Origin: a virus
DNA length: 64,000 nt
Strand: one strand, 5' to 3'
IMG/VR virus record: IMGVR_UViG_3300028393_000035
Span: 1-64,000 of that record
The notes below the pieces were generated by a model. That model was not told the DNA's origin, did no database searches, and was given only the letters and a program-made list of their open reading frames with translations. This document shows, in pieces, positions 1-5,266 of this stretch. The translations under genes and the position numbers were made by a program. How positions within the stretch are numbered: position 1 is the first letter of the stretch; each line of letters begins with the position of its first letter.

Positions 1-1231
1 TAAATGTTCCATTATAACTGCCCGAGCCTGCTGCACCAAAACCAGCAATAACGACAGTTTCACCAACATAAAAATTATGTGAATTTTTTGTATAAGTTAC
101 ATAGCCTGCTGATGGAGAACTTGCAGTTAAAGTAAGACCGGTAACATCAGCGGCGGGAGTTAAAGTTAATGTTGTGCCGCTAAGAGCGACCGTTCCATCA
201 GTATAAGTTTGTGTAATTGGCAAATTATCACTTTCCCTAAATAGGAAAAGAGAAATGTCGGCAGTTCCATCAAAAGGAACACCATTAATTTTTCTAGGGG
301 TGGCGAGCGCATTTGCTTTATCAATAGTTGCACCACTTTGAAGCATAGCAGTTGTAATAGTTCCAGAATCAGCAGATGTAATTACATTAGCATTAGCACC
401 TACATTAGGAAAGGTAATAGTTTTACCAGTAGCTGTTTGAGCAGATGCAATTGTTGTTGTACCGCCGCTGCTGCCAGTAATCTTAGGCGTAGTTAATGAA
501 GGAGAGGTACCGAATACAAGTGATCCAGTTCCAGTTTCATCGCTAATAGCTCCGGCTAAAGTTGCAGAGGTTCCTTGAGCAGTTGAACTAAAAGTAACAA
601 GGTCTCCTAATCCAAGATTGGTACGAGCAGTTGATGCAGTTGCTGTAAGCTCACTAAGGTTGTTACTGGTTCTAAGTACTCCTGCATCGTAAACCCATGC
701 TGAAACACCATCTGTAATAAACCTTCTAAATGCATAAGCGACTCCAATAACAACAGCAGCGGTGCCTCCATTAATTGTATCGCTACCAGACTTATTAATA
801 CTAATAGTTTTACTAGCGTCTACATTACTGCCAGCTTGAATAATAATTTCGGTACCGGCAGCAAGTGCGTTAGCCGCTGGCAATGTCACAGTGCGAGCAG
901 CGGTCAATGTTGCAGTTTGTCTAATAATTGAAGATTTAGTTGCAACAATTGTATAATCAGCATTGGTTGACCAATTAATATCATTGAAATCAGGTGGACG
1001 ACCATCTGATAAACGAGTGTCACTTGCCACCACAAATTTAGAAGAACTTGTGTCTGATGACGATGCAATAGCAGCAGTGGCAATACCGGCAAATGGAATT
1101 TTAACTCCGCCAGCGGTTGCGTGATCGTGCAAATCAATTCTTACAAAGTTATCAACCAATTCAGACGAATCATATGGATCAGTAAGACTGTTCCATAAAG
1201 TGAGCGCTAAATTAGTAGTAATCTGTGACAT
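1..1231 (-). CDS. Tail fibre protein (3' end outside window)
   Basis: About 410 codons are visible and the frame stays open to the left edge, so the C-terminus is missing. The start at 1231 follows an AGAGGA ribosome site. The N-terminus is a short alpha/collar-like region with a 'LHDHATAGGVKI' motif. It is followed by low-complexity Ser/Thr/Ala/Gly-rich beta sequence with phrases such as 'TPKITGSSGG', 'NVITSADSGTITTAML' and 'KINGVPFDGTADIS', which recur in long phage fibres. Just before the edge there is a 'HNFYVGETVVIAG' module also found in other tail proteins of this phage. It probably forms a host-binding fibre. It lies at the end of the lysis cluster, away from the main tail block. The family is assigned from sequence character only. 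Confidence 0.75.
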   Translation of the reverse strand, partial: MSQITTNLALTLWNSLTDPYDSSELVDNFVRIDLHDHATAGGVKIPFAGIATAAIASSSDTSSSKFVVASDTRLSDGRPPDFNDINWSTNADYTIVATKSSIIRQTATLTAARTVTLPAANALAAGTEIIIQAGSNVDASKTISINKSGSDTINGGTAAVVIGVAYAFRRFITDGVSAWVYDAGVLRTSNNLSELTATASTARTNLGLGDLVTFSSTAQGTSATLAGAISDETGTGSLVFGTSPSLTTPKITGSSGGTTTIASAQTATGKTITFPNVGANANVITSADSGTITTAMLQSGATIDKANALATPRKINGVPFDGTADISLFLFRESDNLPITQTYTDGTVALSGTTLTLTPAADVTGLTLTASSPSAGYVTYTKNSHNFYVGETVVIAGFGAAGSGSYNGTF

Positions 1232-1310
1232 TTATAAAATCCTCTTATATTAACTACTTGATCATGCCCGATAGAAAGCATTCATAGGACACAAAAGGAA
1301 TTGTATCATA

Positions 1311-1532
1311 TTACAATAAAATTTTCAAGGCAAGTTCGTGAGTACAACCAGCCTCAAGCATCTTATTAACTTTGTGCCATGAAAGAGGAAAACTGTAAGA
1401 ACAACCATTAATGACATCAACGTGCTTAGCCGCTGCAAGGGCCTTAGAATCTTTCTTAGAAAAACCAAGAGATTCAAACGTGGAAACCCGATGATCGGTA
1501 AGTTCGTCATTGCCAGTAGTGGTAGTTGACAT
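1311..1532 (-). CDS. Hypothetical 73-aa protein
   Basis: Small soluble protein of unknown function. A longer frame begins at 1571, but the internal ATG at 1532 has a strong GAGGAGA ribosome site about 9 bases upstream and is the better start. The protein starts with a Ser/Thr stretch and ends in a mixed helical region (from 'ESLGFSKKDSKALAAAKHVDVI'-like sequence to '...ALKILL'). No metal-binding or membrane motif is visible. It lies between the tail fibre and a coiled-coil protein gene in the lysis cluster and is probably cotranscribed with them. I do not recognise the family. Confidence 0.55.
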   Translation of the reverse strand: MSTTTTGNDELTDHRVSTFESLGFSKKDSKALAAAKHVDVINGCSYSFPLSWHKVNKMLEAGCTHELALKILL

Positions 1533-1592
1533 AACTTCTGTCTCCTCGTATTTGTATAGCTTCTTATTCATTAATTGCCGTTCTTTAGTATT

Positions 1593-2015
1593 TTACTTAT
1601 TTTGATTACGCCAGCGAAGCTTGAAACGATTATTGGTCGTCGTTGTATTATTAGATTCAAGCAATCTTTGATTTTTTTCATGATTAGAAGTTAAATCAGG
1701 ACTTGAATAACGATATTCGTCTTCCTTTGTATAAGGATGGGCAGGCCTATCTAATTGACCAAAGTAATCATCTGGCATAAAAACACCTTTAAGGTCAACC
1801 TTCTTGCCAATATTACGCTGACGAAAATAGCTAAGCTCTCTCTTAGTTGCCTCTAAAGCGATTGCCTGACTTTCTCCTTGATTGCGAAGAACATCAAGCT
1901 GATCCTGAAGGATGCTAATAGTATACTCTGCCTCCCAATACTTGCTTTCCATTAATTCAAGTTGATTAGACCAGTGCTTGGCTAACTCTTTCCAATACTT
2001 CTTATTCTTCTTCAT
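1593..2015 (-). CDS. Hypothetical 140-aa protein with N-terminal coiled coil
   Basis: The frame is open further upstream (to 2132), but that part overlaps the well-motivated upstream gene. The ATG at 2015 has an AAAGGA ribosome site, giving a 140-residue product that overlaps the previous gene by 14 bases. Residues 1-70 are rich in Lys, Glu, Leu and Gln and probably form an amphipathic coiled coil. The rest is polar and ends in an Asn/Thr-rich, basic tail. There is no signal peptide or membrane span. Its place after holin and endolysin suggests a role in lysis or a small accessory function, but the sequence gives no direct clue. Confidence 0.55.
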   Translation of the reverse strand: MKKNKKYWKELAKHWSNQLELMESKYWEAEYTISILQDQLDVLRNQGESQAIALEATKRELSYFRQRNIGKKVDLKGVFMPDDYFGQLDRPAHPYTKEDEYRYSSPDLTSNHEKNQRLLESNNTTTTNNRFKLRWRNQNK

Positions 2016-2382
2016 TATTTTCCTTTCTGCAACAACCGTCGCAGCCATGTATAGATACAACACTAGCGGCTCTAGGGCCAACATTACGAGACACCCAATT
2101 AATGTGATCTGGGTCGGGATGACCAACACCATGCTCGCAAATCCTCTCCATCATACCACAATCATCGCGCCAATGAGTGGGCCAATCTTTCATATTGTGA
2201 TCAGAGGGATTATGAATAGAGCAACCGTACTTGCTGCAATTTGCGGTTTCTTCATGAGTGTTAACAATTTTTTGTTTTGTGCCAGTAATATAAGTCATGC
2301 AAAACAGCATAGCAAAGTCCCAGCTATATTTCAAGCCGGGACCCGCTAGATAAGGATCACCCCCTAGGTAGTAGGAGAACAC
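2002..2382 (-). CDS. Cys/His-rich small protein, function unknown
   Basis: A Cys/His-rich sequence with segments 'CSKYGCSIHNPSDH', 'HWRDDCGMMERICEHGVGHPDPDH' and a C-terminal 'HGCDGCC'. The spacing suggests one or two zinc sites. I recall short proteins of this look from actinobacteriophages, but no function is known to me. The 2382 start is a GTG. An ATG at 2298 (beginning 'MTYITGTKQK') would give a 98-residue protein that keeps all Cys/His motifs and may be the true start. Neither start has a strong ribosome site. Confidence 0.6.
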   Translation of the reverse strand: MFSYYLGGDPYLAGPGLKYSWDFAMLFCMTYITGTKQKIVNTHEETANCSKYGCSIHNPSDHNMKDWPTHWRDDCGMMERICEHGVGHPDPDHINWVSRNVGPRAASVVSIHGCDGCCRKENNEEE

Positions 2383-2388
2383 CCCCTA

Positions 2389-2595
2389 CTATGCCTTGGG
2401 GGGCAATGCTGAACGAATACCAACTGCTGATGCAAAAGCAATAACAGTTGTAAGAATCTTCTGTGCTGTCGTAGTAGCTGAGCCGCCAAGTACGCCAGAC
2501 TGAATAATAAACGTAGCCGCACCAACGATAATGCCAAAAGCAAATGATACCTTTGCCTTTGTGAGGTGACTGAGCCAATTAGTAAACTTTGTCAT
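2389..2595 (-). CDS. Holin-like two-span membrane protein
   Basis: A 68-residue protein that starts at the ATG at 2595, five bases after a perfect AAAGGAGGT ribosome site. A longer TTG-started frame reads through that site and is not credible. A short basic N-terminus is followed by two hydrophobic segments (about residues 14-35 'SFAFGIIVGAATFIIQSGVL' and 43-60 'ILTTVIAFASAVGI'), with a Thr/Gly turn between them. Size, topology and position 190 bases downstream of the endolysin fit a class II holin that releases the endolysin through the membrane. The strong ribosome site suggests high late expression. Other small phage membrane proteins can look the same. Confidence 0.7.
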   Translation of the reverse strand: MTKFTNWLSHLTKAKVSFAFGIIVGAATFIIQSGVLGGSATTTAQKILTTVIAFASAVGIRSALPPKA

Positions 2596-2629
2596 ATTAC
2601 CTCCTTTCAAATATTAGTGTCTGTAGTAA

Positions 2630-2702
2630 TGCCATGGACAGGGTTCGAACCTGTATAAAACCGATTATGAGTCGGGTGCCTAAACCATTCAGCCACCATG
2701 GC
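2630..2702 (-). tRNA. tRNA with CAT anticodon (elongator Met or Ile2)
   Basis: A 73-nt cloverleaf. Acceptor GCCATGG pairs with CCATGGC, discriminator A. Anticodon loop CTCATAA reads CAT. The T arm is ACAGG-TTCGAAC-CCTGT. The first base pair is G-C, unlike the initiator tRNA at 4737-4809. Whether it is elongator Met or lysidine-modified Ile2 cannot be settled by eye. The adjacent tRNA-Ile(TAT) already reads AUA, which slightly favours Met. It lies 3 nt after tRNA-Ile and must be processed from the endolysin transcript. Confidence 0.9.
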
Positions 2703-2705
2703 CAT

Positions 2706-2776
2706 AGTCCTGCCGGGAGTCGAACCCGAGTCTGACACCTTATAAGAGTGTTGTGCTAACCGTTACACCACAGGAC
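2706..2776 (-). tRNA. tRNA-Ile(TAT)
   Basis: A 71-nt cloverleaf. Acceptor GTCCTGT pairs with GCAGGAC (one G-U pair). Anticodon stem ACACT/GGTGT encloses loop CTTATAA, anticodon TAT, which reads the rare codon AUA. The T arm has the TTCGA motif. It starts 10 bases downstream of the endolysin stop codon with no promoter between, so it is part of the endolysin transcript. It probably helps translate the AT-rich phage genes. Confidence 0.93.
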
Positions 2777-2786
2777 GATGTAACGA

Positions 2787-4136
2787 TTATATCAGAAAAC
2801 TCATGTCACAGTTGCCAATACCGCGAGCTTGCTTAGGCTCAATGCTGCCGGTAGTGCCATCCGTGTACTGACAAGCCCATAGATGCGATTTAGCAATTGC
2901 TGGGACGTTTGCCTGAGGATTCTTTGTATAGGCTGCATGCCAATATCTAAGAGGGTTACGAGTGTGGTCTGCGGGCCACTTAGTAATGGAAGCATCAAGG
3001 TATGGACCGTAGCTGTAAAGTACGCGAACCGTGTAGCCAAGGCGATAACAAGCCTCTACAAAATCAGCAACCCACTTGTCGCCGTTCTTGCCTTCAAATT
3101 TAGGATCTTCCCAATCAAGAACAAGGCGATCACTTGAATTAAGCTTACCAGCCGCCTTAATAGCGTCAGTAAAATTCTTTGCCTCTGCGAGGGGTGTATT
3201 ATTGCTTGGGCGAGCAAAATGATAAACAAAGCGAGTAAGACCAACATGACCTGCTTCACGGAAACGTGTTACAAAAGCCTGATCCTTAAAAGTTGCCCCC
3301 TCTGATGCCTTTAAAGCAATGAGTGGATAACCACCAAGTTTATACTGAGCAGCATTGAAAGGATCGTCTGCATAGATATCAGCAAAATGCTTTTCCTTAG
3401 GTTTAGCAGGAGTAGGAGGTTTAGGGGTTGGCTTAGGCTTAACTGGAGGTTTGACTGGAGGCTTGGGTGCTGGTTTTACAGGGCCAGCCTTAACAAGACC
3501 ATTTAATGCCTTCCAAGTACCAGCGCCAACAACACCATCAGCTTTGAGACCATAAGCCTTTTGAAATTTCTTTACCTGTTCAGTTGTACGACCACCAAAA
3601 CCAGCATTGTTAATTGGGTAAAGAGCAGGCCAATAACCATGCTTTTTAAGAAGTTTCTTTAGAAAGATGACGTAAGGACCCTTATCGTCTTGCTTAATAA
3701 TAGGATTGACCTTATACTTATCAACTGCTGAATAATGACCCTCCTTCCACTTAAAGTGCCAAGCTTCAGAAGGAGCATCACTCCACTCTTTCTTAAACCC
3801 AAAACTAGGGCCATAATTAGCAATAAGTTTTTGAGTCTGATAAGGAACGTCCAATGCAAGGCCTAAACCATGATTAGATGTACCGGGTTGAGCAGCAAGG
3901 TTGCCACCAGCCTGATAACGTTCCCAAGCAGCCCACTGACTCCAATTATTAGCTCGCCAATCACCGGGTTTACCAAGAGGGCGATAAGAGTCATTAACTT
4001 CCACTGTTTGATTGTGAACCTCTTTGCAATAACGAGCAAAAGCGTTCCATGCATCAGCGGCGTCATGACGAAGGCGACCTCCGCCAGTAATGTTAGTCAA
4101 TTCGCTGTCTTTAAGTTTACCGTTGGCGCTCATCAT
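2787..4136 (-). CDS. Endolysin: VanY-type peptidase + peptidoglycan-binding + GH25 muramidase
   Basis: A 449-residue, three-part lysin. Residues ~15-145 are a VanY/M15-like D,D-peptidase with 'SYRPLG', zinc ligands in 'GTSNHGLGLALD' (H89, D96) and 'EAWHF' (E124, H127). Residues ~150-213 are a PG_binding_1 domain ('GFGGRTTEQVKKFQKAYGL'). A Pro/Lys linker (~218-248) leads to a GH25 lysozyme domain (~250-449) with 'KASEG' and 'VLDWED' (D341, E343), the expected catalytic acids. It therefore can cut both peptide and glycan bonds of peptidoglycan at lysis. The start has an AGAGGT site. The holin is downstream. There is no signal peptide, so export depends on the holin. Confidence 0.93.
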   Translation of the reverse strand: MMSANGKLKDSELTNITGGGRLRHDAADAWNAFARYCKEVHNQTVEVNDSYRPLGKPGDWRANNWSQWAAWERYQAGGNLAAQPGTSNHGLGLALDVPYQTQKLIANYGPSFGFKKEWSDAPSEAWHFKWKEGHYSAVDKYKVNPIIKQDDKGPYVIFLKKLLKKHGYWPALYPINNAGFGGRTTEQVKKFQKAYGLKADGVVGAGTWKALNGLVKAGPVKPAPKPPVKPPVKPKPTPKPPTPAKPKEKHFADIYADDPFNAAQYKLGGYPLIALKASEGATFKDQAFVTRFREAGHVGLTRFVYHFARPSNNTPLAEAKNFTDAIKAAGKLNSSDRLVLDWEDPKFEGKNGDKWVADFVEACYRLGYTVRVLYSYGPYLDASITKWPADHTRNPLRYWHAAYTKNPQANVPAIAKSHLWACQYTDGTTGSIEPKQARGIGNCDMSFLI

Positions 4137-4163
4137 ATATTAACCTCTTGAAGTAGATGATTA

Positions 4164-4637
4164 TTAAGCCGTCATTTTGTTAGCGTACTTAGCCCATTGA
4201 ACATCAGACCTAGCAACAAGTGACTCAATGCTCTCGTTGTTAACAATCCAAGAACCATCATTACTAAATTCGCAATAAATGACAGATTCAACAACGCCAA
4301 GCAACTGACGACTACAAGAAATACAAGGTCTAGAACTAGTTGCAAAATTGCCCGTTCTGGTCAAAGTGACAATGCAAATGGTGTCTGCATTGTGATGATC
4401 TTTAGGAAGATTTAGCAAAGCATGATGTTCGGCATGAACAGAAGCAATAGCCATACCGCCGTCATGCTTATGAGCGCAACCCTTAGCTAAAATTTCGCAC
4501 TTCTTATCACTCTTAAAAACAACTGCTCCGGTTCTATGTCTCTTATGAGTAGAACGCATAGCTTGCTTAGTAGCCTCGTCCCAAATAGACATTGGAGCAT
4601 ATTCTGTCAATAGACTTGTTGATGGAATGTTTTTCAT
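4164..4637 (-). CDS. Deoxycytidylate/cytidine deaminase family protein
   Basis: A 157-residue zinc deaminase. The signature 'HAE' (H68, E70) and 'PCISC' (C105, C108) are both present, as in dCMP deaminases, which feed dUMP to thymidylate synthesis. The start at 4637 is chosen because a TTGCCC-17-TATACT promoter ends 6 bases before this ATG. The longer frame (to 4676) would begin inside the promoter/terminator element. There is no ribosome site, so the message appears leaderless. It is the first gene of the unit that continues into endolysin, tRNAs and holin. Substrate (dCMP or other) cannot be told from sequence alone. Confidence 0.85.
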   Translation of the reverse strand: MKNIPSTSLLTEYAPMSIWDEATKQAMRSTHKRHRTGAVVFKSDKKCEILAKGCAHKHDGGMAIASVHAEHHALLNLPKDHHNADTICIVTLTRTGNFATSSRPCISCSRQLLGVVESVIYCEFSNDGSWIVNNESIESLVARSDVQWAKYANKMTA

Positions 4638-4643
4638 ACCATC

Positions 4644-4672
4644 AGTATAACACAAAGCCCCCGGCGGGGCAA
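4644..4672 (-). promoter_or_regulatory. Promoter for the deaminase/lysis unit (leaderless)
   Basis: Reading the minus strand, -35 TTGCCC (4672-4667), a 17-base spacer and -10 TATACT (4649-4644) are followed by 6 bases and then the ATG at 4637. The predicted +1 is at or within a base of that ATG. The -35 box lies in the loop-side half of the terminator hairpin at 4654-4690. Confidence 0.7.
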
Positions 4673-4690
4673 CCACGAACCGGGGGCTTT
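4654..4690 (-). terminator. Hairpin terminator after tRNA-fMet, overlapping the next promoter
   Basis: An 11-bp perfect stem, AAAGCCCCCGG / CCGGGGGCTTT, with a 15-base loop. The T run after the hairpin in the minus direction is short (TTTGTGTT); on the plus strand it is TTTATTAT. It separates the tRNA-fMet transcript from the deaminase promoter, whose -35 lies inside it. Confidence 0.7.
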
Positions 4691-4701
4691 ATTATATAAA
4701 G

Positions 4702-4733
4702 CCCGGTAAGCTTCAGTGAGAGGTTTATCCGGG
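4702..4733 (-). terminator. Second hairpin directly after tRNA-fMet
   Basis: On the minus strand CCCGG-A-TAA pairs with TTA-CCGGG (8 bp, one bulged base, 15-base loop), followed by CTTTATATAAT. It starts 4 bases after the tRNA 3' end. It may be a weak terminator or a 3'-processing signal, in tandem with the stronger hairpin at 4654-4690. Confidence 0.45.
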
Positions 4734-4736
4734 GAA

Positions 4737-4809
4737 TAGCGGAGGCGGGATTCGAACCACACGACCTCTTGGATATGAACCAAGCGAGCTACCACTGCTC
4801 CACTCCGCG
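4737..4809 (-). tRNA. Initiator tRNA-fMet(CAT)
   Basis: A 73-nt cloverleaf very close to bacterial initiator tRNA. It begins CGCGG, and the first position cannot pair (C1 against U72), the hallmark that directs formylation and excludes elongation. The D arm GGAGCAG...GGTAGCTC and 'AGGTCGT' variable region also match initiators. Anticodon loop TTCATAT reads CAT. The anticodon stem CTTGG/CCAAG has two, not three, consecutive G-C pairs, which is atypical. It has its own strong promoter (4817-4845) that would start transcription at or next to the mature 5' end. Confidence 0.9.
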
Positions 4810-4816
4810 ATGTATT

Positions 4817-4845
4817 ATTATAACATAGTTGTAATAAATTTTCAA
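4817..4845 (-). promoter_or_regulatory. Consensus promoter of tRNA-fMet
   Basis: Minus strand: -35 TTGAAA (4845-4840), 17-base spacer, -10 TATAAT (4822-4817), then 7 bases to C1 of the tRNA at 4809. This is the closest match to the sigma-70/HrdB-type consensus found in the window. The predicted start leaves at most a two-base tRNA leader. Confidence 0.75.
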
Positions 4846-4892
4846 GTTAAAGGGCCACCTACGCTTTTCCGCTTGCGTATAATGGATCATTG

Positions 4893-4925
4893 TCTATAAA
4901 TTAATTCCATTTTTTCATTTATAGA
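4893..4925. other. AT-rich inverted repeat in the tRNA intergenic region
   Basis: TCTATAAAT (4893-4901) and ATTTATAGA (4917-4925) form a 9-bp perfect inverted repeat with a 15-base loop. The surrounding 4810-4973 stretch contains no credible gene. Function unknown; a protein-binding site or weak terminator is possible. Confidence 0.4.
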
Positions 4926-4947
4926 TTAGGCGGTTTCATCAGTATCT

Positions 4948-4966
4948 ATTATAACACTCATGAGTG
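4948..4966 (-). promoter_or_regulatory. -10-like TATAAT next to a 12-bp palindrome (possible operator)
   Basis: A perfect palindrome CACTCATGAGTG (4955-4966) lies one base upstream of a minus-strand TATAAT (4953-4948). No good -35 is visible at 16-18 bases, so it may be an activator-dependent or repressed promoter. It lies between tRNA-Leu and tRNA-fMet. Confidence 0.35.
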
Positions 4967-4973
4967 ACCCTAG

Positions 4974-5056
4974 TACTCAGGAAGGGATTCGAACCCTTAA
5001 GGCCGCGTGGCCGGGAGATTTTGAGTCTCCTGTGTATACCGTTCCACCACCTGAGC
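4974..5056 (-). tRNA. tRNA-Leu(CAA)
   Basis: An 83-nt class II tRNA. Acceptor GCTCAGG pairs with CCTGAGT (G-U first pair). Anticodon stem GGAGA/TCTCC with loop CTCAAAA, anticodon CAA (codon UUG). There is a long variable arm around GGCC...GGCC and a T arm with TTCGAAT. It follows the 52-codon ORF by 6 bases and is probably cotranscribed with it. Confidence 0.93.
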
Positions 5057-5062
5057 AAGTTA

Positions 5063-5221
5063 TTAACCTACAACTGATACTAGCATATATGTAGAGACCA
5101 TAGACCAAACAACTGCTACAACTACTCTATGCCATGTATGCTTGCAAAAACCACGGGCATAATAACCGCCAATGGCAGCCAGTCCTTCAAAGATCAAATG
5201 CGTTAGATAATTTGTAAACAT
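5063..5221 (-). CDS. Small membrane protein (52 aa)
   Basis: A short frame that begins at the ATG at 5221, after an AAAGGA ribosome site with 6-base spacing, and ends at 5063. The product starts 'MFTNYLTHLIFEGLAAIGGYY' and has a second hydrophobic stretch from residue 32 to the C-terminus ('HRVVVAVVWSMVSTYMLVSVVG'), so one or two membrane spans are likely. The good ribosome site and the neat fit between the glycosidase gene and tRNA-Leu support it as real. No known family recognised. Possible roles (holin-like, exclusion) are guesses. Confidence 0.6.
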   Translation of the reverse strand: MFTNYLTHLIFEGLAAIGGYYARGFCKHTWHRVVVAVVWSMVSTYMLVSVVG

Positions 5222-5266
5222 TGACTTTCCTTTGTATTGACTTTACTACAGTGCAATATAGCATAC

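Noticed and set aside
1978-2349. 123-codon open frame on the plus strand
   Set aside because: It is antisense to two minus-strand genes, is low in charged residues, and has no promoter or ribosome site. The minus-strand Cys/His-rich protein is the better reading.
2630-2702. Calling the CAT tRNA definitely Ile2
   Set aside because: The anticodon arm is similar to some Ile2 tRNAs, but the same loop is found in elongator Met tRNAs. A tRNA-Ile(TAT) next to it makes a second AUA reader less needed.
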